A stretch of DNA of 64,000 nt, from NCBI GenBank assembly GCA_016190145.1, contig JACPRD010000059.1, forward strand, positions 1 to 64,000, in the 5' to 3' direction. The stretch's first letter is position 1. Each line of letters opens with the position of its first letter. The translations under genes and the position numbers were made by a program. The notes under the pieces are model-generated. The model did no database searches. It was not told where the DNA came from and saw only the letters and a program-made list of their open reading frames with translations. Source of the DNA: Planctomycetota bacterium (GTDB lineage Bacteria; Planctomycetota; MHYJ01; WSZJ01). This document shows positions 53,916-62,400 of this stretch, one piece after another.

Positions 53916-54815
53916 TCACCGTCCGCAACACCTCTTGAACTTCCGGCCCGAGCCGCACGGGCACGAGTCGTTGCGCCCCGGGGGAGCTTGCGATGCGGCC
54001 GGGAGGGCCTCTGCCTCGACCCCGCGCTGGACGGTGATCTCGCGGAGGTCGATCCGGCAGGCGGGTTTGGACCGTGCCTGGATTTCCGTTTCGAAAATCA
54101 GGCGGCGACGCCCTGCTTCGCGGATGAGGCCCCGGCGGCGACTGAGTTGGAATTTCCAGTCGCCCAGTGACGCCTTGAAGGCTTCGAGCAAGGACTCCGG
54201 CGGCGAATTCCGCGCTTCCTTCGGAAGTCCGACGCCGGCTGTCCCCAGGTCCAGCGCTGCCGTGAACTCGGCATCGGGGCTCCCCTTGTTCGGCTCGTTC
54301 AGGAAGAAGGACAAGTTCACGTCCTCGCAGTCGCAGCTCGGGTTCACGCAGTACTGTTCGATGACGACCCACTTCCGCTTCTCGTGGGAAAAGTGAATCG
54401 CAAAGGTCTCGTGGATAGGCGAGAACTCCTCGAATGCGTAGAGGCGATTCGCGGCGGGCCGCCGTCTCGCGTTGAGCCGCGCGAGTCCCCATGCGCGGAC
54501 GGCCTGGTGACGCAAATCGATCGCGGCGCGGGTGCGCGGGTCCACGAACAGCTCCTTGGCGAGCGCGAGTTCTTCGGCCGACCAGTCCGCGGGGCTCGAG
54601 AGCTGCGCCGCCGCCAGATCGACCGAGAAATCGAGCGCCCGGTGCGTCGATTCTCCGGCCGTCAGCCGTATGTGCACTTCGCAGCCGCCGCAACGCGGGT
54701 TGTCGCAATGCGTGTCCACCACGGCCCGTGGGACGCTTCCCCCGTCCGCGAGGAACTTGTACACGGGAGTCGCGTCGGGATCTTCGCGGAAGAGGTCGCA
54801 GAAGCGCCGCATCAT
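53916..54815 (-). CDS. SEC-C motif protein
   Basis: 299 aa from ATG 54815, overlapping the helicase stop. N-terminal DNPRCGGCEVHI and YCVNPSCDCEDVNL Cys sets suggest zinc sites; C-terminus PGRNDSCPCGSGRKFKRCCG is the SecA-C zinc motif (C-x-C-x8-C-C). SEC-C domains recruit proteins or nucleic acids. Co-translated with the SNF2 helicase, so a helicase cofactor is inferred. Confidence 0.85.
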   Translation of the reverse strand: MMRRFCDLFREDPDATPVYKFLADGGSVPRAVVDTHCDNPRCGGCEVHIRLTAGESTHRALDFSVDLAAAQLSSPADWSAEELALAKELFVDPRTRAAIDLRHQAVRAWGLARLNARRRPAANRLYAFEEFSPIHETFAIHFSHEKRKWVVIEQYCVNPSCDCEDVNLSFFLNEPNKGSPDAEFTAALDLGTAGVGLPKEARNSPPESLLEAFKASLGDWKFQLSRRRGLIREAGRRRLIFETEIQARSKPACRIDLREITVQRGVEAEALPAASQAPPGRNDSCPCGSGRKFKRCCGR

Positions 54816-57800
54816 GAGCGCTGCTCGTCCCTGATGAGCGCGATCAGTTCCTCCGAACTCATCCGCCCCGCCGCGTCCGTGCCCGCCAGAACGCCCGCAA
54901 TCAGCTCGCGTTTCGACGCGTGCAGCGCGAGGATGCGGTCCTCGATTGTGTCGGCGGCGACGAGGCGGTAGATGGTGACGGGGCGGGTCTGGCCGATGCG
55001 GTGGGCGCGATCGGCGGCCTGGTCTTCGACGGCGGGATTCCACCAGGGGTCGAGGATGAGGACGTAGTCGGCGGCGGTGAGATTCAGGCCCGTGCCGCCG
55101 GCTTTGAGGGAGATGAGGAAGAGGTCTCCTTCGCCGCGCTGGAAGGCGGCGACGGCGGTCTCGCGGGCGGCGGGCGGGGTGGAGCCGTCGAGGTACTGGT
55201 AGGAGATCTTTTCGGCGTCGAGGGCTTCGCGGACGAGGGCGAGGTACGTCGTGAACTGCGAGAAGACCAGGGCGCGGTGGCGGCCGCCGCGAAGTTCGGC
55301 GACGGTTTCCATGAACAGGCGCAGCTTCGCCGAAGACGGGGGAGCGTCGTGCATGACCAGCCGCGGGTGGCAGGCGAGCTGGCGGAGGCGCGTCAGGGCG
55401 GCGAGGATCTGGATGCGCTCCTGGGGGTCGCCGGTGGAGCCCCTATCGAACCGCGACGCGGCAACGAGGCGGGCCTGATCGTAGAGGGCGCGCTCGGCGG
55501 GGGAGAGCTCGGCGCGGAGCACGATTTCGGTGCGCGCGGGGAGCTCGCGCAGGACCTCGCCCTTCGTCCTTCTCAGGATGAAGGGGCGCACGAGCCGGGC
55601 GAGGGCCTGGCGGCGCACGGCGTTGCGGTCGCGCTCGATGGGGGCGGCGAAACGTTCGCGGAAGGTGTCCCACGAGCCGAGGAGCCCGGGGGAGAGGGCG
55701 CGGAAGAGGGACCAGAGGTCGCCGAGGTGATTTTCGACGGGGGTGCCGGTGAGGGCGAGGCGCCAGTCGGCGGGGAAGCGGGCGATGGCGGCGGCGGTCT
55801 TGGTACGGGAGTTCTTGACGAACTGGGCTTCGTCGAGGACCAGAGTGGACCACGAGACTTTTTCGAGGCGGTCGGCGTCCCGGAGGGCGAGGCCGTAGGT
55901 GGCGACGACGAGGTCGCCGGGGGCGAAGGCGGGCGGCCCGGTTCGGTCGGTCTCACGGTAGAGGACGGCGCGGAGCGTCGGGGCGAACTTCGCGGCCTCG
56001 GCGATCCAGTTCGCGCCCACGGACGTAGGGGCGACGACGAGCGCGGGGCCGAGCGGCGCGCGCTCGATGAGCGCGGCGAGCGCCTGGACGGTCTTGCCGA
56101 GCCCCATGTCGTCGGCGAGGCAGGCTCCGGCGCCCCACGCCGCGAGGCGCGCGAGCCAGCGGAATCCCTCGACCTGGTAGTCGCGCAGTTCCGCCGTGAG
56201 CGTCGCCGGCGGGACGGGATCGAGGGCCATGGCGTCGCGGAAACGCCGTTCGAGCGCCGTCCACGCCTCCACGACGTCGAGATGCCCGGCCTCGCGCAGC
56301 GCCTCCGCTGCCGCCGGGACCGCGACCGGGGCGACGCCGAGCCCTTTGCGCGCGGGAAGCGCGACGTCGGCAAGCGCGTCGAGGCGCCGGCGGAACTCGT
56401 CGGTGATCGCGAGCCACCGGTCTCCCTCGACCCGCACGAATCTCCGCCCGTCGCGAAGCGCCTCCACGAGCGCGCCCAGCGAAACCGAGCCGCCTTCGAC
56501 GCGCAGCTCGCCGTCGAGTCCGAACCAGTCATTCCGCTTTTCGACGGTCACGCGCAGCTCGCGCGCGTCGGAGGCCGTGAGATGGAGGCGGCGCTCGCCC
56601 GCCCACTCGACGCGGACGTCCGCCGGCGTGTTTTCGCGGAGACGCTCGAGGACCGTGAGCGCATCCTCGTCGCGCGGCACCGTCCAGCACCAGGGCGGCG
56701 CCTCGCGGTGCTCCGCCAGCCCCGCGGCCTCCGCGATCGCCCGGCCGCGTTCGACTTCCAGCGGCAGCCGGCGCCTCACGAACTTCCGCTTTCCTTCCGA
56801 CTCGAAGCGGAGGATCGGCATGCCCGCGCCCGGATCCGCCGTCGCGGAACCCTCGTGCGGACGCACGCCGAGGACCGCTTCCAGCCCGCCCTCCACGCCG
56901 CGCGCGAGCCGCAGGACCCAGGACGGCGTGGCGGCAACCTCCTCGCCGCCCAGCGTCGGGTCCGCCATGACAGGAAGCAAGTGTTCGAGAGCGTCGAGCC
57001 GCTCGACGACGCCCGGGGTGGCCTCCGGGGGCAGCGCCGGCGGGAGGCGCAGGAGCGCGTGGATGGCCGCGACCGCCGAACCCGTCGCGCGCGCGACGAG
57101 GATGCGCCGCTCCTTTGGGTCGATCCACGCGACGCCTTCGCGGCCGTACTGCCACGATCCGCCGGGGCCTGGCGCCGTGCCTCCCAGCAGAACGCGCAGG
57201 CACACGCCGCCGGAGGCGTCGCGCGCCGCTTCGCAGCGGACCTCGGTCTTTTCGATTCGCGCCGCATCCCCGGTCTGCGCCCAGAACAGGTCCGGCACGC
57301 GCGAAAGCGCTTCCAGCGCCCGCACGAGCGTCTCCGGCGAAAGCCCGACGGGGTCACCGTAGCGGCTCCAACCGCGCCCCTGAAGGATGGCTTGCGCGGC
57401 CTCGATGTCGGGATCTGAGGCGCTGCCTTCCTGCCCGAGAGCCTCCAGCGCAATCCGCCGGCCCGTCGTCCACTTTCCCTTCTTGCCCGACTTCTGCGCC
57501 AGCGCGGACACTTTGAGGCCCTCTTCAGACTCGAACACTCTCCACACGAGCCGCTGGGGCGCCGCCGCGTCCATCCGCGCCGCGGCGGGCGCGCGCGCGA
57601 TCGCGCGGTCGAGGTCCGCGAGGTGCCATTCCCAGGCGGGGCGGACGAGTGCCTTTCGGAGGCTTTCCACGAGCTCCGGGTTCGCGTCGCGAAGTGCGAT
57701 CGGCAGGATTTCCAGCGCGGCCACGGCGTGGGCGCAGGGTTCTCCCACGGCGCCGAGGCTGCAGCTGCACCGGGCTGCCGGCGCCGTCCCGGCGCCGCGG

Positions 57801-58825
57801 ATCGCGACGCGCACGCGGGCGATTTCCCACGCGCGCCGGACCACCTCGACGACCAGTTCGTCCTGATCCCGGGACCAGCCCACGCCCCGGATCGCGAAGG
57901 TCCGCGCCTCCTGCCTCACGTATTCAGGGGCGCGCGCCGCGGAGCCCCGGCATTCGATTCCGAATCGGTGAACCTCCTGGGGGAGCGGGCCCGGCCGGCG
58001 CGGTTCCGGCTCCGGGCTTTCCCAGCCGAAAACGACGCGGTCGGCCAGGTCGAACGCTTCCGGCCCGTCGGCGTTGACAAGAATGCGTCCGAGAGGGCCG
58101 ATGGCGCGGAGCGTCGGGAGATCGTCCCACGCCTGGGCCAGAACGTGGAGAATCTGCCGCTCCGCGTCGAGCGGCCCCGGTGGCGGCTCTTCCACGACCA
58201 CGCCCAGAATGTCCGTCAGCAGCCGCATCTCGTCGCCCGTCATCCGATCCGATTTGTTTTCGATGGGGAGCAAATCGAAAACGCCGGCATCGAAATCGAC
58301 GCAGCGCGCGGAATAGAGGCCGCGGAAGGTGTCGGCTCGGGGACCCTGGGGAAAGACCAGCGCGTCGGCGCGCACGAGGGGCGAATCCCCCGGTCCGCGC
58401 GCCGCGCCCCGCGCGTCCGGGGCCAGGAGACTGGTCGCCTGCAAGGCCGTCTCCTTCCGCACCCTGAGAGTTCTTCGCTCCAGTTCCCTGCCGTCCGAAT
58501 CCCGGAGCTTGAGCGTGCGCGAATCCCGCTCCGGGAATTGAAACCCGAAGAACCTGTGCCCCGGGATCAGGAACCCCGACATCCGCTCGTCGTCGAGCAG
58601 CATCACCCGGCATGCGAATCGCCGCGCCACCATCCGCGCCGAAAAGAAGCGGTCGTCCGCCAGGGCGAAGGAGCGGTGCGCGGCGAGCGACTCCTTCAGG
58701 TCCGGCACGACTTCGACCCCGAGCGGCGCGCGCGCCTGCCGGGCCGTGAAAGGCTCGTCCTGCGCGAGGGCCCAGTTCAGGACCTCGGAGGGGACGGCGC
58801 GGGGAGAGGTGCGGGAGGAGGTCAT
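54812..58825 (-). CDS. SWI/SNF2-family helicase with SWIM zinc finger
   Basis: 1337 aa. SWIM-type CSCS...PCAHAVAAL around residue 350. The SNF2 core starts near 870: ELRDYQVEGFRWLARLA, ADDMGLGKTVQ (about 905), VLDEAQFVKN (DEAQ, about 1000), LTGTPVENHLGDLWSL, FSQFTTYLALV, GTGLNLTAADYVLILDPWWN, and motif VI DRAHRIGQTRPV. A long N-terminal part precedes it. Typical of bacterial HepA-like/SWIM helicases in defence or repair contexts. Both ends overlap neighbouring genes, giving a three-gene operon. Confidence 0.93.
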   Translation of the reverse strand: MTSSRTSPRAVPSEVLNWALAQDEPFTARQARAPLGVEVVPDLKESLAAHRSFALADDRFFSARMVARRFACRVMLLDDERMSGFLIPGHRFFGFQFPERDSRTLKLRDSDGRELERRTLRVRKETALQATSLLAPDARGAARGPGDSPLVRADALVFPQGPRADTFRGLYSARCVDFDAGVFDLLPIENKSDRMTGDEMRLLTDILGVVVEEPPPGPLDAERQILHVLAQAWDDLPTLRAIGPLGRILVNADGPEAFDLADRVVFGWESPEPEPRRPGPLPQEVHRFGIECRGSAARAPEYVRQEARTFAIRGVGWSRDQDELVVEVVRRAWEIARVRVAIRGAGTAPAARCSCSLGAVGEPCAHAVAALEILPIALRDANPELVESLRKALVRPAWEWHLADLDRAIARAPAAARMDAAAPQRLVWRVFESEEGLKVSALAQKSGKKGKWTTGRRIALEALGQEGSASDPDIEAAQAILQGRGWSRYGDPVGLSPETLVRALEALSRVPDLFWAQTGDAARIEKTEVRCEAARDASGGVCLRVLLGGTAPGPGGSWQYGREGVAWIDPKERRILVARATGSAVAAIHALLRLPPALPPEATPGVVERLDALEHLLPVMADPTLGGEEVAATPSWVLRLARGVEGGLEAVLGVRPHEGSATADPGAGMPILRFESEGKRKFVRRRLPLEVERGRAIAEAAGLAEHREAPPWCWTVPRDEDALTVLERLRENTPADVRVEWAGERRLHLTASDARELRVTVEKRNDWFGLDGELRVEGGSVSLGALVEALRDGRRFVRVEGDRWLAITDEFRRRLDALADVALPARKGLGVAPVAVPAAAEALREAGHLDVVEAWTALERRFRDAMALDPVPPATLTAELRDYQVEGFRWLARLAAWGAGACLADDMGLGKTVQALAALIERAPLGPALVVAPTSVGANWIAEAAKFAPTLRAVLYRETDRTGPPAFAPGDLVVATYGLALRDADRLEKVSWSTLVLDEAQFVKNSRTKTAAAIARFPADWRLALTGTPVENHLGDLWSLFRALSPGLLGSWDTFRERFAAPIERDRNAVRRQALARLVRPFILRRTKGEVLRELPARTEIVLRAELSPAERALYDQARLVAASRFDRGSTGDPQERIQILAALTRLRQLACHPRLVMHDAPPSSAKLRLFMETVAELRGGRHRALVFSQFTTYLALVREALDAEKISYQYLDGSTPPAARETAVAAFQRGEGDLFLISLKAGGTGLNLTAADYVLILDPWWNPAVEDQAADRAHRIGQTRPVTIYRLVAADTIEDRILALHASKRELIAGVLAGTDAAGRMSSEELIALIRDEQRS

Positions 58826-59352
58826 GGGGATCGGCGTATTCTCTCCGCACGGGCGTGGACGGCAATGAACTGCGCGTCGGCTGCCACCCGGCGACTTGCC
58901 TCCAGCGCCTCTCCCCGGCTCAGGCCATGCCCGACCAGTGCCGTTTCGAGGGCCTTCGCGGCGCGTGCAGTCAGGCGGGCGGCCGCGGCACTGTCGCGAT
59001 CTTCCAGGAACACGGCCATCACCGACATCGCTGCCGCGATGGCCGCCTCGACACGCGACGCCGTTTCGGGCAACTCGATTGACGGTCGCAGTGGCCGTGC
59101 TGCGCGCGGACCGAATTCGCTGTCCGGCAGGAGCGACGGGGGAACGAGCACTTTCAGGGATCGCGCCATCCCCGGCACCCGCGAAAGCAACCCGCGCCGC
59201 TCGAGCATCTTGATCATCCCGTTGACGCTGGGCGTGCTGGTGCCGAAATGCGACGCGATTTCCCCGAACGAGGGGGAGACGCCGTGTTTCACGGAGAAGC
59301 GATGGATGAAGGCCAGCGTTTCTCCCTGGCGAGCCGTGAATGGGTGTTTCAT
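58822..59352 (-). CDS. LexA-like DNA-binding regulator without peptidase domain
   Basis: 176 aa from ATG 59352. MKHPFTARQGETLAFIHRF, then GVSPSFGEIASHFGTSTPSV, matches the LexA winged-helix domain (LT.RQ..il.fi...GxxPSxxEIa). The remainder is helical (AAAMSVMAVFLEDRDSAAA) with none of the S24 Ser/Lys autoprotease motifs. It may repress its own helicase operon without LexA-type self-cleavage. Stop overlaps the helicase ATG. Confidence 0.75.
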   Translation of the reverse strand: MKHPFTARQGETLAFIHRFSVKHGVSPSFGEIASHFGTSTPSVNGMIKMLERRGLLSRVPGMARSLKVLVPPSLLPDSEFGPRAARPLRPSIELPETASRVEAAIAAAMSVMAVFLEDRDSAAAARLTARAAKALETALVGHGLSRGEALEASRRVAADAQFIAVHARAERIRRSP

Positions 59353-59355
59353 CGC

Positions 59356-59367
59356 GGAGGATCCTCT
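59356..59367. promoter_or_regulatory. Palindrome in the divergent promoter region
   Basis: GAGGATCCTC lies just upstream of the LexA-like gene within the 140-base divergent region 59353-59492. Possible operator; weak evidence. Confidence 0.3.
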
Positions 59368-59492
59368 CCGAGAAGCAGGGCGAGGGTCAAGATTCGATGC
59401 TGTCGACGCTTGCGCGAGCGAGCCCGCGAACGTAGCCTCGTCCCTTCGAATCGGCCGCGGCACTGCCGCGAATCCCCGGAGGGAGGAATCTC

Positions 59493-62400
59493 ATGAAACC
59501 GAAGTGTCGTCGGGTCAGTCTCCTGGTGCTGGCCGCGATCGCGTTCCTCGGCTGGCCGCCCGTTTCCGCGCAGGATCCCTTTCCCGAGCGGGAACCCGGT
59601 GTGGCGTCGCCCTCCGACATGATCGTCGCGGTGCTCGACACCGGCGTCGACTCCAACCACAAGGACCTGGAAGGCTCGGTGCTCAAAGGCTGGAACGTCG
59701 TGGACGGAAGCGACGACACCGAGGACAAGGTCGGCCACGGGACGCTCGTCGCGGGGCTCATCGCGGCCAGGGGCGACGGGAAGGATTCCCCGCGCGGCCT
59801 GGCGCCGGGAGTGAAGATCCTGCCCGTCAAGGTCGTCGCGGATTCGACGCGGACGGCCATCGGGCCGACCGTCGCGATCGGCATCACCTGGGCGGTGAAA
59901 CAGGGCGCGAAGATCATCTGCATCCCTCTCGGCTCCCCGCGGGGGACCGGCTCGCTGGAAGAGGCGATCGACGAGGCGCGCGAGAAGGGCGTGCTGGTCA
60001 TCGCGGCGGCCGGGATCGCCTCGGGGACGCAGGATTTCTGGCCGGCGGCGCATCCGTGGGCGGTGTCCTGCACGGCGGCGTCGGAGTCGATTCTGAAAGC
60101 GAGCGACGGGGCGCCGGTGCGGATCATGGCGGTTTCGGCGCGCGCAAATCTCTCGGGCAAGACGGAGCTGGCGGGCGATCCGAGCGCGATGAGCTGCCGG
60201 CCGGACGACACGTACGGGCCGTTGGAGGGGACGAGCGCGGTGGCGGCGCGAGCGGCGGGTGTTGCGGCGCGAATCTGGACCGAGCATCCGACGCTCACGG
60301 CGGCCGAAGTGCGGCGCATCCTCGTCGAGAGCGGCCCGCGCATGGGGACGCCGAACTTTCACGGCGTGTACCCGACGCACCTGCTGGATCTGGAGGCCGC
60401 GCTCTTCTGCGCGGATCCCGACCTTGCGGACCTCGCGGTGAGGAGCGCGACTCTGCGCCCGTGGCCATGGCATCCGGGGGAGAAGCGGCTGGGCGAGGCC
60501 GAGGTCCTGAACTGCGGCGTCACGCCGGCCAAGGGCGTGCTGGTGGTGGATATCGACAAGGCGTATCGCTTCGACGTTCCCGAGATTGCGCCCGGCGAGA
60601 CGCGGGTCGTGGCGTTCGAGATTCCTGCGGAAGCCGACCTGTCGTCCGGTCGCGCGCGGGTCTCCCTCGATGGCGTGGCAAAGGAGAAGAACACCGCGAA
60701 CAACGCGCTCAACATCTCCGTGTCCGAGCGCCCCCGCGAGCGCCCCTGCGTGATGTTCCAGTCCGCTGGTGTCGAGCGGCTCGACACGGATCCCGGCAAG
60801 GCGGTCCTTTACGCGCGCCTCCGAAATCTCGAGACGTCCGAGGAGTTCCCGGCCGACATCCGGCTCCGCATCGGTGCGCAGACATGGACCCGCGCCGTAC
60901 GCCTGAAGCCCGGCGCGGACGGCAGAGTCGAGTGCGAGTGGACGTTCCCCGACGGAGAGAAAGCGGTCCGCCTGGAGGCGGAAGTCGAGGTCAAGGGGCA
61001 GGTCACGGACAAGGTCCGGGTCGGACTTCTCATCGAAGATCGTCCCGTCGAGATGCAGTATGCGGACGTGTGGGACCGGAACGAGATCATCTTCGACATG
61101 CCCTGGGGAATCGTGGAGGGGCGCAAGGAGATACCGCTGCTGGTGTTCGCCCCGGAGACGGGCAACTGGGGGATGGCGGTGGACGGGATTGTGCTCAAGG
61201 ACATCAAGGTGTATCGAGGTCAGGCACGCGGGATCTGGGAATTCAAGCCGGATGTTTCATGGTGGGGAGAAGGTGAGACCCCGATTTTCGGGGCCACTTG
61301 TGGCAGCTTCCGTGTGAGCCCAGACAAAGGAAACGTCGTCGCACAGGGCGGCGCATGGCCGCAATTCAAGGGCATCGTGATTGAGGACGAACTGGGCGCG
61401 CTGCTGACTGCACGCGATCTTGACACGGCCACACCGGCCGGCGTCGTCGGCTACATCGACCGCGCCTGCTGGCATCGCATCGTACGCCTCCCTGTCGTCA
61501 CTCCCGAGCCAGAGATGTACTTCACTGCCCGCGCGGTAACTACGACTTACCGATTCCGTGCCCCGACGGACTGGGATTTACCGGTGCTCGACCAGGACGA
61601 GGTCACAATCAAGGTGCTCAGGGTTCTGCTGCGCAAGGCCATGCCGAAACTGTCGGAAAAGGGCCGCTATTTTGACGTCCATGTCCACACCGCGGCCGAG
61701 TACAGCAAGGAACTTGTCGACCCCCGCCTGGCCTGGGGAGGTCCACCCCGCATGCTGCTCTGGTCGGCCTACTCGCTGGGCATGATCGATTCGCCGGCGC
61801 CCGGCGCGGCCCTGAACCAGGTCTTCACCACGGATCACAACTGCTTTTTCAGCGACAAGGACGTCCCGGATTTCCCTCCGTTCAGGACTGGCGCACCTGA
61901 AGACGAATTCCTCACCTTGCGCGAACTCCTGGGCATGCGTACTACCGGTCAGGAGGTTTCCCTCTTCAGGGGCGATACTCCGCTCGGTGGGCCGCACGCG
62001 CTCCTCCACGAGCACGACCGGTTCCTCCCGGGACCCTGGTTTGGCGACCGCTCGGGGGTCCAGTGGTACATCCAGTTCTTCTCGGAGCTGGAAAGCGCGC
62101 TCTGGATGACTCGGGAATTGCTCAAGAAGGAGAAGGTCCCATTCTTTCTGACCGGAATCAAACTTGGCGAATTCGCCTGGTCGGCAGCGGAGAAGGACCC
62201 GCTCTGGGGCGAACTGGTCGACTACGTCACGAGGGCGACGAAGACACAGCAGACCTACGAGAAGGTCCGCCAGAGCCTGCGCCTCGCTTCCTCCCTCGAC
62301 GAAAAGAAACTCCACCGGCTCCACTCCGAGGCGAATCGAATCAAGGACAACGTCCAGCGGACCAGCTTTGCGAACAACAACACGATCCGCAATGTCCTGG

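Noticed and set aside
57623-61276. Plus-strand open frame of about 1200 codons
   Set aside because: It spans parts of the SNF2 gene, the regulator and the subtilase in wrong frames; those genes show clear family motifs.
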